From contig JBDLQY010000256.1 of assembly GCA_039800325.1 (NCBI GenBank), positions 36,305 to 100,304 of the forward strand: a DNA stretch of 64,000 bases, written 5' to 3'. Origin of the DNA: SYIM01 sp039800325 (GTDB lineage Bacteria > Pseudomonadota > Gammaproteobacteria > Burkholderiales > Burkholderiaceae_E). Every line of letters starts with the position of its first letter. Position 1 is the stretch's first letter. Of this stretch, positions 51,873 through 60,854 are shown in pieces. The position numbers and the translations under genes were made by a program. The notes under the pieces are model-generated. The model made no database searches. It was not told the origin of the DNA and saw only the letters and a list, made by a program, of their open reading frames with translations.

Positions 51873-52841
51873 ATGAACATCCAGTGTGCTGTCCCCCTTT
51901 TTGAAACTGAGCGCCCGGTAGCGTTCGGGGTGGGCGCTTACTTGCGCCAAAAACGCCGTCCAGCCTCATGGGTGCAGGGTCTGGTTGCCAGGCTGATTGT
52001 CTGCCTGCTCATGATGGGGCTGGTGATGCCGGCCGGCGCCGAGTCGCCTGGGGCTGCCGACGGCGTGCGGGCTGTTGAGCGCAGCCGCGCGCTGTCGCTG
52101 GCTTCCGCCGAGGCTGTCGAGTCGCAGGCCGACCGGCAGTATCAGACCCTGAAACGGGAGGCTTCAGAAAAGCGAGCACTTGCTCCGGATCATCATCCGC
52201 AGTTGCAGCGTCTGCGTCGAATCGCCAAAGACATCATCGTTTTTGCACCACGCGTCAACGAGCGGGCGGCCAGTTGGCGCTGGGAGGTCAACCTGATCGG
52301 ATCCCGGCAGGTTAACGCCTTCTGTATGCCCGGTGGCAAGATTGCTTTCTTCATTGGCATTCTCGAGACCCTTAAGCTCAGCGATGATGAAGTGGCTATG
52401 GTCATGGGCCATGAAATCGCGCATGCACTGCTCGAACATGGTCGCGAACGGGTGGGCAAGCAGCGCGCCGCCCAGGCGCTGACCTTTGGCGCATCGATTG
52501 CTTCGCAGCTGTTGGGTTTTGGCGATCTGGGTGGTCACCTGGCCTCAGGTGCGGCTCAGCTCACCCTGCTCAAGTATGGGCGCGATGACGAGACCGAGGC
52601 CGACCTGGTCGGCATGGACATCGCTGCGCGCGCGGGCTATGACCCGCGGGCGTCGGTAAGCCTCTGGCAAAAGATGAAAGCCTTGGGCAAGGATCAGCCG
52701 CCGCAGTGGCTGTCCACGCATCCGTCGCATGACCGGCGCATCGAAGAAATCCGCACCCATCTGAAAGATGTACTGCCACTCTATGCGCAGGCACGTGGCA
52801 TGAGTCTGGACCAGCTGCCGCCTTACGCGGCTGCGCCCTGA
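51873..52841 (+). CDS. M48-family zinc metalloprotease
   Basis: 322 residues from ATG 51873; the exact start is uncertain. A hydrophobic export segment (LIVCLLMMGLVMPAGA) precedes the mature chain. The zinc site HEIAHALLEHGRE and the third ligand region DDETEADLVGMDIAARAGYDP are intact, and THPSHDRRIEEI near the end is typical of the YggG/LoiP-BepA type. It probably works in the periplasm or at the outer membrane on misfolded envelope proteins. It is divergent from ampG. Confidence 0.85.
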   Translation: MNIQCAVPLFETERPVAFGVGAYLRQKRRPASWVQGLVARLIVCLLMMGLVMPAGAESPGAADGVRAVERSRALSLASAEAVESQADRQYQTLKREASEKRALAPDHHPQLQRLRRIAKDIIVFAPRVNERAASWRWEVNLIGSRQVNAFCMPGGKIAFFIGILETLKLSDDEVAMVMGHEIAHALLEHGRERVGKQRAAQALTFGASIASQLLGFGDLGGHLASGAAQLTLLKYGRDDETEADLVGMDIAARAGYDPRASVSLWQKMKALGKDQPPQWLSTHPSHDRRIEEIRTHLKDVLPLYAQARGMSLDQLPPYAAAP

Positions 52842-52903
52842 TCGGCTGGACGAAGACTCCCGGCCGCCAGCCGCAGGGGTGTCGAGCCGACTGGTTTACA
52901 GGC

Positions 52904-53695
52904 TCAGAGCTTGAGCGCGTAGTCGATGGTAAGCGGCGCGTGGTCGCTAAAGCGCTGCGCCTTGTAGACCTGGGTGTCTTTGGCGCAGGCGGCGATCGCG
53001 GGCGTGGCGATCTGGTAATCGAGTCGCCAGCCGACATTTTTTGCGTACGCCTGACCGCGGTTACTCCACCAGGTGTAACAGATGTCGGTGGCCTCGGGCT
53101 GTCGTTGTCGGTAGACATCGACCAGGCCGAGATCGCCCAGCAGGCGGCTCATCCAGGCGCGCTCTTCGGGCAAGAAACCGCTGTTTTTCTGATTGCTCTT
53201 CCAGTTTTTGAGGTCGCGCTCAGTGTGGGCGATGTTCAGGTCACCCATCAGAATGAACTCACGCTGGCTTTTAAGGTGTTGCAGTACCGGGTAGATTCGG
53301 TCGAGAAATCTGAACTTTGCCTGCTGCCGCTCTTCGCCACTGGAGCCGCTGGGAAAATAGCAACTGATCAGACTCAGCTTGCGGCCTGGGCGGTCATAGC
53401 GCAACTCCACCCAGCGCCCTTCGGCATCGAATTCGGCATCGCCAATGCCTGTGATGACCTCACTGGGTTCGTGTCGGGCATAAAGACCCACTCCCGAATA
53501 GCCCTTCTTCTCGGCATAGTGAAAGTGGCCCGTCAGCGGTCCAGCCGTGCAAAAGCTGCCGTTAACCTGCTCGGCCTGCGCCTTCACTTCCTGCACCCCG
53601 GCCCAGTCGGCCTTGTGCGTACCAAGCCACTCGAAGAATCCCTTGCTTGCAGCGGAGCGGATTCCGTTCAGGTTAAGCGTGAGCACCCGTATCAT
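52904..53695 (-). CDS. xth: Exodeoxyribonuclease III
   Basis: 263 residues of the exonuclease III/AP endonuclease family. Metal and catalytic residues are recognisable: LTLNLNGIRSA, GVQEVKAQ (metal Glu), GDLNIAHTERDLKNW, GWRLDYQIA and the final FSDHAPLTIDY. It cuts DNA at abasic sites in base-excision repair. It is divergent from pyrE with a 29-base gap, a common arrangement in Burkholderiales. Confidence 0.94.
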   Translation of the reverse strand: MIRVLTLNLNGIRSAASKGFFEWLGTHKADWAGVQEVKAQAEQVNGSFCTAGPLTGHFHYAEKKGYSGVGLYARHEPSEVITGIGDAEFDAEGRWVELRYDRPGRKLSLISCYFPSGSSGEERQQAKFRFLDRIYPVLQHLKSQREFILMGDLNIAHTERDLKNWKSNQKNSGFLPEERAWMSRLLGDLGLVDVYRQRQPEATDICYTWWSNRGQAYAKNVGWRLDYQIATPAIAACAKDTQVYKAQRFSDHAPLTIDYALKL

Positions 53696-53724
53696 CGCGA
53701 CTTCACCACCTTGATCTCACGGCC

Positions 53725-54411
53725 ATGTCATTGACTGAAGATGTGCGCGCCCAGTTTATCCGTTTCTCGCTCGAGGCCGGCATTCTGCGCTTTGGCGAAT
53801 TCCGTACCAAAGCCGGAAGACTCTCGCCTTATTTTTTCAACGCCGGTCTCTTCAACGATGGTCGCCTGCTCGGCGCGGTCGCAGATTTCTATGCCCGCAC
53901 GCTGCTGGCGGCGCAGGCGAGCGGTCGGATTCAGTTCGACATGCTTTTTGGCCCCGCCTACAAGGGCATCACGCTGGCCTCGGCCACGGCCGTCGCGCTG
54001 GCTGTTCGAGGTTGCAATGTGCCGTTTGCATTCAACCGCAAAGAGGCTAAGGACCATGGCGAGGGAGGCACCCTGATCGGTGCGCCGTTGACGGGTCGCG
54101 TGGTCATCATTGATGACGTGATCAGTGCCGGCACCTCGGTCAATGAGTCGGTGGAACTGATCCGCACCCACGGTGCGCAGCCCGCGGCAGTGCTGATCGC
54201 GCTCGATCGCCAGGAGCGCAGTGGTGACGCAGAGCACGTGGGCGAGCGCTCCGCATCACAGGATGTACTGCACCGACATGGGCTGCCGGTACTGGCCATT
54301 GCGAGCCTGTCGGACTTGCTTGAATATCTGCAGAGCACTGGTGGCGATCTGGCCGCGCATCGCGCGCGGGTAGCTGAGTACCGGGCGCGCTACGGCGAGC
54401 AAGCAACCTGA
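53725..54411 (+). CDS. pyrE: Orotate phosphoribosyltransferase
   Basis: 228 residues. Family marks: FRTKAGRLSPYFFNAGLF, LFGPAYKGITLASATAVAL, FNRKEAKDHGEGGTLIG (flexible catalytic loop) and the PRPP motif VVIIDDVISAGTSV. It makes orotidine 5'-phosphate from orotate and PRPP in pyrimidine synthesis. It is divergent from xth; a carboxymuconolactone-decarboxylase-family gene follows after 26 bases. Confidence 0.96.
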   Translation: MSLTEDVRAQFIRFSLEAGILRFGEFRTKAGRLSPYFFNAGLFNDGRLLGAVADFYARTLLAAQASGRIQFDMLFGPAYKGITLASATAVALAVRGCNVPFAFNRKEAKDHGEGGTLIGAPLTGRVVIIDDVISAGTSVNESVELIRTHGAQPAAVLIALDRQERSGDAEHVGERSASQDVLHRHGLPVLAIASLSDLLEYLQSTGGDLAAHRARVAEYRARYGEQAT

Positions 54412-54437
54412 GCACCGATTCAATCCGGGAGACCACC

Positions 54438-54833
54438 ATGCCCCTGATGCCCAAACTCACTGACGATCAGCTGCATCCTGATGCGCGCGAGGTGTTTGCG
54501 CAAATTCGGGCAGCCCGAGGCAGCGACTATGTCAACGATATTTGGCGAGTGCTGGCCAATGATCCTGCGCTGCTGCGGCGCACCTGGGAGCAGACCCGCG
54601 CCACCATGTCTGCTGGGGCACTAGATGCACTCACCAAAGAGCTGATTTATCTCGCGGCCTCGATCACCAATGATTGCGAATACTGCATCAACACCCATAC
54701 GGCAGCCGCTCGCGCCAAGGGCATGAGCGATGCGCAGTTTTCAGAGATGCTGGCTGTGGTGGGACTGGCCAATCAGCTCAACCGATTTGCCGCCGGTACG
54801 CAGGTCGAGTTAGACGAGCGCTATCGCGGCTAG
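54438..54833 (+). CDS. Carboxymuconolactone decarboxylase / AhpD family protein
   Basis: 131 residues, AhpD-like helical fold. The redox pair sits in NDCEYCINTHTAAA (CxxC with following His), which suggests a thiol peroxidase or disulfide-reductase type of activity rather than decarboxylation. GGAG lies 12 bases before the ATG. It follows pyrE and converges with gatB, overlapping it by 4 bases. The physiological role is unknown. Confidence 0.85.
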   Translation: MPLMPKLTDDQLHPDAREVFAQIRAARGSDYVNDIWRVLANDPALLRRTWEQTRATMSAGALDALTKELIYLAASITNDCEYCINTHTAAARAKGMSDAQFSEMLAVVGLANQLNRFAAGTQVELDERYRG

Positions 54834-56365
54834 GAGGCGGCGCCTAATCGTTCGCGCAGCAGCGTGTTGACCTGCTGCGGATTGGCTTTGCCTCGGCTGG
54901 CCTTCATCACCTGACCCACCAATGCGTTGAAGGCTTTGTCTTTACCGGCACGAAACTCTTCGACCGAGCGCGGGTTGGCCTTGATGATGTCATCGATGAT
55001 GGCGGTCAGTGCGCCGCTATCACTGATCTGTCTGAGGCCTTGAGCATCAATCAGTTGGTCAGGTGCGGCATCGTCAGCCTGGGGCTCAGCCCAGAGCAGG
55101 CTGAATAACTCGCGGGCGATTTTGCCTGAAATGGTGCCGTCTTCGATGCGGCGGATAAGAACTGCGAGCTGCCCTGGCCTGACTGGGCTGGCTGTGGCCT
55201 CAATGCCATCGCGGTTAAGTGCTGCCGCCAGATCAACCATGACCCAGTTGGCAGCCGCCTTGGCGCGAGCGGCTGAAACCGCACTCGTATCGAACGCAGT
55301 CAGCACCGCCTCGAAGTAATCGGAGATGGCGCGGCTGGCGGTGAGCGTGGTGGCGTCGTAGGCGGGTAGCCCCAGCTGTCGCTGATAACGTTCACGTCGC
55401 GTCTGGGGCAATTCGGGCAGATCGGCCTGCACCTGCGCGATCCAGTCTGCCGAGATGCACAGCGGCGGCAGATCAGGGTCTGGAAAATAGCGATAGTCAT
55501 GTGCATCTTCTTTGCTGCGCATGGAACGTGTCTCATCGCGGTCGGGGTCGTACAAGCGGGTTTCCTGGCGGACCTGGCCACCGTCTTCAATGAGCTCGAT
55601 CTGGCGAGCCACTTCGAAATCGATGGCACGCTCTAGAAAGCGGAAACTGTTTAGGTTCTTGATCTCGCAGCGCGTGCCCAGGCGCGTGTCGCCCGCCTTG
55701 CGCACCGACACATTGGCATCGCAGCGAAAAGAGCCTTCCTGCATGTTGCCATCACAGATGCCCAGCCACACCACCAGACCATGCAGTGCCCGCGCATAGG
55801 CAACCGCCTCACGCGATGAGCGCAGATCGGGTTCAGTGACGATTTCAAGCAGGGGCGTTCCGGCCCGATTAAGGTCTATGCCCGTCATACCGTGAAAGTC
55901 TTCGTGCAGGGACTTTCCGGCGTCTTCTTCGAGATGGGCTCGGGTGAGCCGCACGAAGCGCTCGCAGGCGACCGACTGGTGTTCCCAGGCAATGGCAATA
56001 CCACCACCCGCAACAACGGGTATTTCGTATTGGCTGATTTGATAGCCCTTGGGCAAATCAGGATAGAAATAATTCTTGCGGGCGAATACAGAGCGTGGCG
56101 CGATGGTGGCGCCGACCGCCAGACCGAGGCGGATCGCGCATTGCACCGCAGCGCGGTTGGCCACGGGCAGCACGCCCGGTAGCGCAAGGTCGACCGGACA
56201 GGCCTGCGTGTTGGGTTGAGCGCCGAAGGCGGTGGCCGCAGCTGAGAACATCTTGGACTGCGTAGCCAGCTGAACGTGGGTTTCAAAGCCGATGACCACT
56301 TCCCAGGTGCCAGACGGGCGCGAAATCAGAAAGCTGGGCAGGCTGTCGTTGGATTCAGTGCTCAT
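54830..56365 (-). CDS. gatB: Asp-tRNA(Asn)/Glu-tRNA(Gln) amidotransferase subunit B
   Basis: 511 residues, slightly longer than usual because of about 20 extra residues before WEVVIGFETHVQLAT. Core motifs are intact: KMFSAAATAFGAQPN, QISQYEIPVV, EEDAGKSLHE, LNRAGTPLLEIVTEPD and GSFRCDANVSVR; the YqeY-like tail ends KANPQQVNTLLRERL. GatB activates and amidates mischarged tRNA with GatA and GatC. A lipoprotein gene lies between it and gatA. Confidence 0.95.
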   Translation of the reverse strand: MSTESNDSLPSFLISRPSGTWEVVIGFETHVQLATQSKMFSAAATAFGAQPNTQACPVDLALPGVLPVANRAAVQCAIRLGLAVGATIAPRSVFARKNYFYPDLPKGYQISQYEIPVVAGGGIAIAWEHQSVACERFVRLTRAHLEEDAGKSLHEDFHGMTGIDLNRAGTPLLEIVTEPDLRSSREAVAYARALHGLVVWLGICDGNMQEGSFRCDANVSVRKAGDTRLGTRCEIKNLNSFRFLERAIDFEVARQIELIEDGGQVRQETRLYDPDRDETRSMRSKEDAHDYRYFPDPDLPPLCISADWIAQVQADLPELPQTRRERYQRQLGLPAYDATTLTASRAISDYFEAVLTAFDTSAVSAARAKAAANWVMVDLAAALNRDGIEATASPVRPGQLAVLIRRIEDGTISGKIARELFSLLWAEPQADDAAPDQLIDAQGLRQISDSGALTAIIDDIIKANPRSVEEFRAGKDKAFNALVGQVMKASRGKANPQQVNTLLRERLGAAS

Positions 56366-56407
56366 CGTTGAATGGCGGTGTTCGGTGAGAGGGACTTGTG
56401 TGGATCA

Positions 56408-56881
56408 TCAAGATGCCGTGCGGGCACAGGCACCCGAGCGCGGGTCGAACATCACCGGCCAGGCTTCTTCAAGAATGCTGCCGGTACAGCGGCTGGCACA
56501 GCCGGCATGGCCCAGGGTGATTCGGCGGTCGTCCTGCCAGATGAGCAGGCGGCAGCCGCTGCCGTCACGCGCGTTAAGCTCGATATGCGGGCGACTGCGG
56601 GTTTGTCGAAAGTCGGCGAACTCGAACTGACAGCTGCCGCGGCTACCCACCCAGAGCCGCCAGGACAGGCTGTGCACCTGGTTGGAGCGAACGCTGACAT
56701 GTGCTTGCTCGCGAAAGCCGTCGCTCTCACGCTGCTCGCAGTGCCCCTCAAGATTGATGGGTCGATCGGCGATGGGCGCTCTGGCCGGACCGCTGCAGGC
56801 GCTGGCTGCAAGGGCCAGCCCCAGCAGCAGCACTCGGACAGGCACGGTCTGGACCCGGTGGGCAGGCATGTGGGGCGTCAT
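56408..56881 (-). CDS. Small predicted lipoprotein between gatA and gatB
   Basis: 157 residues. The N-terminal export segment VRVLLLGLALAASACSG has a lipobox-like ASAC at about residues 26-29. The mature part has several cysteines (HCEQRES, GSCQFEF, GCRLLIW, GCASRCTG, GACARTA), which could form disulfides in the periplasm. The start overlaps the gatA stop by 4 bases, implying coupling, and gatB begins 42 bases after its stop. I do not recognise the family. Confidence 0.7.
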   Translation of the reverse strand: MTPHMPAHRVQTVPVRVLLLGLALAASACSGPARAPIADRPINLEGHCEQRESDGFREQAHVSVRSNQVHSLSWRLWVGSRGSCQFEFADFRQTRSRPHIELNARDGSGCRLLIWQDDRRITLGHAGCASRCTGSILEEAWPVMFDPRSGACARTAS

Positions 56882-58353
56882 GCCTGAGCAGCGGGCGGAC
56901 GCTGCAGGTGCCAGTCAGTGAGTTGCTGAAAGGCGTGTGCCGCGGCCAGCAAGCGCGCTTCGTCCAGGTAATTACCGATTAGTTGCAGGCCCACGGGAAG
57001 CCCGCGTGCACCAAAGCCGGCAGGCATGGCCAATCCGGGCAGTCCGGCCAGAGAGGCCGGCAGGGTGAACACGTCAGCCAGATAGTTGGCGACCGGGTCT
57101 TGGGCCTGCGCCCCGATTTGCCATGCGACCGTGGGCGAAACAGGGCTGGCGATCAGGTCTACCTGGCCGAAAGCCTGACGGAAGTCGTCAGCGATGAGGC
57201 GACGTAATTTTTGTGCCTGCAGGTAGTAGGCGTCGTAGTAACCGTGCGACAGCACATAGGTGCCGATGAGAATGCGACGTTTGACCTCGGGCCCGAAGCC
57301 CTCTGCACGGGTCTTGGCGTACATGTCGGCAAGATCGCGGTGGGTTGCCGCTCGGTGACCATAGCGCACCCCGTCAAAGCGACTGAGATTGCTAGAGGCT
57401 TCTGCCGGCGCGATGACATAGTAGGCGGGAATAGCCAGCTCGGTCTTGGGTAGTGAGATCTCAACGAGCTCAGCGCCTTGGGCTGCCAACACATCGAGCG
57501 CGGCGCGCACGGGCTGCCGTACGTCGTCGGCAAGGCCCTGGCCGAAGCATTCGCGCGGCACGCCGATGCGCAAACCCCGCAGCACGGCCTCGGCGCTATG
57601 TTGCAGGCCCCGATGAAGATCTTCAACAGGCTGCTGAAGACTGGTTGCGTCTCGCTCATCAAAGCCCATCATCGCACCCAGCAGATGCGCACAATCGCTG
57701 GCTGAGCGACCCATGGCGCCGCCCTGATCGAGGCTGGAGGCGAAGGCGATCATGCCGAACCGAGAGACACGACCGTAGGTCGGCTTGATGCCGGTGATGC
57801 CACACATGGCCGCGGGCTGGCGCACCGAGCCGCCGGTATCGGTGCCAGTGGCTAGGGGCGCGAGGTCGGCGGCCACCGCAGCAGCAGATCCACCCGATGA
57901 GCCGCCCGGAATGGCGTCAAGGTGCCAGGGGTTTCGGGTCGGGCCAAAATGAGAGTTTTCGTTGGCCCCGCCCATGGCGAATTCATCGCAGTTGGTTTTG
58001 CCCAGGCACACGGCGCCCGCTGCCGCCAGCCGTTCGACGACATGGGCGTCAAACGGGCTGACGTAGTCGGCGAGCATGCGCGAGGCCGCCGTAGAGCGCC
58101 AGCCGCGCGTGACGAAAATGTCTTTGTGCGCGATGGGAATACCCAGCAGCGCCCCCCGCTCACCTGCCGCCAGTCGGGCGTCGGCGGCGCGTGCCTGCGC
58201 GCGCGTGAGTTCGGGCTGCACATCGATAAAGGCGTTGAGCGGGCTTGCCTGAATACGCGCCAGGAAATGGTCGGCCAGCTCGAGCGCCGAGAGTTCGCGC
58301 GCTGCCAGCGCGGCGGCCATGCGCTCCAGTGACCAGGTATGCCAATCATTCAT
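56878..58353 (-). CDS. gatA: Asp-tRNA(Asn)/Glu-tRNA(Gln) amidotransferase subunit A
   Basis: 491 residues of the amidase-signature family. The catalytic Lys lies in GIPIAHKDIF; the Ser-cis-Ser pair in PGGSSGGSAAAVAADLAP and TDTGGSVRQPA. GKTNCDEFAMGG and the C-terminal LPVGLQLIGNYLDEARLL agree. It releases ammonia from glutamine for GatB. It starts 15 bases after the gatC stop and overlaps the lipoprotein gene by 4 bases. Confidence 0.96.
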   Translation of the reverse strand: MNDWHTWSLERMAAALAARELSALELADHFLARIQASPLNAFIDVQPELTRAQARAADARLAAGERGALLGIPIAHKDIFVTRGWRSTAASRMLADYVSPFDAHVVERLAAAGAVCLGKTNCDEFAMGGANENSHFGPTRNPWHLDAIPGGSSGGSAAAVAADLAPLATGTDTGGSVRQPAAMCGITGIKPTYGRVSRFGMIAFASSLDQGGAMGRSASDCAHLLGAMMGFDERDATSLQQPVEDLHRGLQHSAEAVLRGLRIGVPRECFGQGLADDVRQPVRAALDVLAAQGAELVEISLPKTELAIPAYYVIAPAEASSNLSRFDGVRYGHRAATHRDLADMYAKTRAEGFGPEVKRRILIGTYVLSHGYYDAYYLQAQKLRRLIADDFRQAFGQVDLIASPVSPTVAWQIGAQAQDPVANYLADVFTLPASLAGLPGLAMPAGFGARGLPVGLQLIGNYLDEARLLAAAHAFQQLTDWHLQRPPAAQA

Positions 58354-58368
58354 GAACAGGGCGCCCGT

Positions 58369-58656
58369 TTATTCGATGACGCGGGGGACCAGGTACAGGC
58401 CTGCCTCAACGGCGGGTGCGACCTGTTGGTAATCGTCGCGCCGATCGAGCTCGGTGACCACATCGGGGCGCAAACGCAGCTGGCTGGCCTGCGCGTGAGC
58501 CATGGGCTCAACGCCCGAGGTGTCGACCGCCTGCAGCTTGCCAATGAGTGTAAAAACCGCATTAAGCTCGTCGAGGAGCTGCGGTAATTCAGCGTCGCTT
58601 AATTCGATACGGGCCAGCGTCGCGATGCGCTGCACGTCTTGGGCGGAGAGGGCCAT
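58369..58656 (-). CDS. gatC: Asp-tRNA(Asn)/Glu-tRNA(Gln) amidotransferase subunit C
   Basis: 95 residues from ATG 58656 (MALSAQDVQRIATLARIEL), the standard GatC opening; the tail YQQVAPAVEAGLYLVPRVIE is also typical. It stabilises the GatA-GatB complex. A longer in-frame reading to 58755 is not supported. It is the first gene of the gatC-gatA-lipoprotein-gatB operon and divergent from mreB. Confidence 0.94.
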   Translation of the reverse strand: MALSAQDVQRIATLARIELSDAELPQLLDELNAVFTLIGKLQAVDTSGVEPMAHAQASQLRLRPDVVTELDRRDDYQQVAPAVEAGLYLVPRVIE

Positions 58657-58868
58657 GAGCGTCTGGAGGCGGTACGGGGACCGGATAATGTGATGCGGCC
58701 ACGGGCCGCGGCATTGACCATTAAATACGCGCCGCGGGCCGGTTCGCGTGGGCATGCAACGGATTGGTCTGTTCCTCCGAAATTATACGGTATCATCCGC
58801 GCTACTCTATTCGGCGAGACATCTGCTCAACCCGAGCCTTGCAACCCCCGACCCTGGACGGAAGACAC
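58657..58868. promoter_or_regulatory. Divergent promoter region between gatC and mreB
   Basis: An AT-rich patch at 58781-58797 stands out from GC-rich flanks. It contains TATAAT on the minus strand (58782-58787), a perfect -10 for gatC, and TATCAT on the plus strand (58791-58796), a fair -10 for mreB. I find no convincing -35 at standard spacing for either, so the assignment is tentative. Confidence 0.35.
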
Positions 58869-59912
58869 ATGTTCGGGTTCCTGCGTAAATATTTTTCCAA
58901 CGACCTCGCCATCGACCTTGGCACCGCCAACACGCTCATTTACGTGCGTGGGCGGGGCATCGTGCTCGATGAGCCCTCTGTGGTGGCCATACGCCAAGAA
59001 GGCGGCCCCAGCGGCAAGCGCACCATTGCGGCCGTAGGCCTCGAAGCCAAGCAGATGCTGGGCAAGGTCCCTGGCAACATTGAAGCGATCCGACCCATGA
59101 AAGACGGCGTTATCGCCGACTTTACGGTGACCGAGCAGATGCTCAAGCAATTCATCCGCATGGTGCACGAGTCACGGCTTTTCTCCCCGAGCCCGCGCAT
59201 CATCATCTGCGTGCCCTGCGGCTCCACCCAGGTTGAGCGCCGCGCCATCCGCGAATCGGCCCTGGGTGCTGGCGCGTCGCAGGTGTTCCTCATCGAGGAG
59301 CCTATGGCAGCGGCCATCGGGGCGGGTCTGCCGGTGTCCGAGCCTTCCGGTTCCATGGTGGTCGATATCGGTGGTGGAACCACTGAGGTCGGTGTGATCT
59401 CTCTGGGGGGTATGGTCTACAAGGGTTCGGTTCGCGTGGGTGGTGACAAGTTCGATGAGGCCATCATCAACTACATCCGCCGCAACTACGGCATGCTGAT
59501 TGGCGAGCCTACCGCTGAGTCCATCAAGAAAACCATAGGCTCGGCTTTCCCGGGTTCTGAGGTGCGCGAGATGGAAGTTAAGGGTCGTAATCTGTCGGAA
59601 GGCATACCGCGCAGTTTCACGGTTTCTTCCAACGAGATTCTTGAGGCCCTTACCGACCCGCTGAACCAGATCGTGTCATCGGTAAAGATCGCTCTTGAGC
59701 AGACCCCACCCGAGCTCGGTGCCGACATCACCGAGCGCGGCATCATGCTTACAGGCGGCGGCGCCCTGCTGCGTGACCTCGATCGGCTGCTTATTGAAGA
59801 GACGGGGCTGCCAGTCTTGGTTGCCGAAGATCCGCTGACCTGTGTGGTGCGCGGTTGTGGCATGGCGCTGGACCGTATCGAAAAGCTCAGCCAGATTTTC
59901 ACCAACGAGTAG
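58869..59912 (+). CDS. mreB: Rod shape-determining protein MreB
   Basis: 347 residues, the standard MreB length. The actin-fold motifs are clear: AIDLGTANTLIYVRGRGIVL (phosphate 1), IEEPMAAAIGAGLPV, MVVDIGGGTTEVGVISLGG (phosphate 2) and LTGGGALLRDLD (adenosine). Start at ATG 58869 (MFGFLRKYFSND), the common family start. MreB filaments guide lateral wall synthesis. It is first of the mreB-mreC-mreD-mrdA-rodA operon, so the cell is probably rod-shaped. Confidence 0.97.
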   Translation: MFGFLRKYFSNDLAIDLGTANTLIYVRGRGIVLDEPSVVAIRQEGGPSGKRTIAAVGLEAKQMLGKVPGNIEAIRPMKDGVIADFTVTEQMLKQFIRMVHESRLFSPSPRIIICVPCGSTQVERRAIRESALGAGASQVFLIEEPMAAAIGAGLPVSEPSGSMVVDIGGGTTEVGVISLGGMVYKGSVRVGGDKFDEAIINYIRRNYGMLIGEPTAESIKKTIGSAFPGSEVREMEVKGRNLSEGIPRSFTVSSNEILEALTDPLNQIVSSVKIALEQTPPELGADITERGIMLTGGGALLRDLDRLLIEETGLPVLVAEDPLTCVVRGCGMALDRIEKLSQIFTNE

Positions 59913-59969
59913 GGCCACCGCCCGTCTTAAAGCTGGTAGCCGCAGCGCGGCGCCAGCGCAGCATGACCG

Positions 59970-60854
59970 ATGGACAGCACACCGCCGCCTTTTTTTCGTC
60001 AAGGCGTTTCGGCCGACGTGCGCTTGGCGCTGTTTTCGCTGCTCGCCATTGCGCTACTGGTGGCCGACGCGCGCCTGAATGCGCTCGACGGTCTCAGGCG
60101 CATCATCGGTACGGTGCTCTACCCAGTTCAGCGCGTGATGCTGGTGCCTCAGGAGTCCGCAGAGGCCCTGTCGTCGTATTTTGCCGATCTGCATTCACTC
60201 AATGACGAACTTGACCGGCTGCGGCGGCAGCGGGTTGATGGCGCACGCGAATTACAGCAGGCCCAGCATTTGGCTGAAGAAAACGCCCGCCTGCGGCAGC
60301 TGCTGGGCATGCGCGAGCCGTCCTCGGGCGGTGCGGTGGCAGCTGAAGTTCTGTACGAGACCAGGGACCCGTTTAGCCGCCGTCTGGTGATCGATCGCGG
60401 TATTCGTCACGGGGTGCGGGCGGGGCAGCCAGTCATCGATGCGCAGGGTGTTATTGGGCAGGTCGCGCGGGTGATGCCGCTTACCAGCGAGGTGATGTTG
60501 CTGACTGATCGCGACGCAACGCTTGCAGTGGAGCTACGTCGCAATGGCTTGCGGGCGGTGGCTTATGGCGCCGGCCGTGCAGGTGGGCTTGAGCTGCGCT
60601 ACTTGCCTGCAGCCAGCGATGTGCAACTTGGAGACCTGGTGTTTACTTCAGGCCTGGACGGCGTGTTTCCGGCTGGGCTGCCGGTGGGGCAGGTCAGCGA
60701 GCTTTCGCGCTCGAGCGCCTCATTTGCGCTGGCTCGGGTAGAGCCCGCGGCTGGTGTCGAACGCACGCGGCTGTTGCTGGTGCTGTTTGATCCGCCGCGC
60801 GAACCGGTGCCGCAGCCTGAACCTCAACGCGCGCGAACGCGCGCGGTCCGTTGA
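59970..60854 (+). CDS. mreC: Rod shape-determining protein MreC
   Basis: 294 residues: short cytoplasmic start, one transmembrane helix (about 18-35, LALFSLLAIALLVADA), a coiled coil (about 70-112) and a beta-rich periplasmic domain with LVIDRGIRHGVRAGQPVIDAQG and GDLVFTSGLDGVFPAGLPVG. It links MreB to the wall-synthesis enzymes. The C-terminal tail is proline/arginine-rich. Its stop overlaps the TTG start of mreD (TTGA). Confidence 0.94.
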   Translation: MDSTPPPFFRQGVSADVRLALFSLLAIALLVADARLNALDGLRRIIGTVLYPVQRVMLVPQESAEALSSYFADLHSLNDELDRLRRQRVDGARELQQAQHLAEENARLRQLLGMREPSSGGAVAAEVLYETRDPFSRRLVIDRGIRHGVRAGQPVIDAQGVIGQVARVMPLTSEVMLLTDRDATLAVELRRNGLRAVAYGAGRAGGLELRYLPAASDVQLGDLVFTSGLDGVFPAGLPVGQVSELSRSSASFALARVEPAAGVERTRLLLVLFDPPREPVPQPEPQRARTRAVR

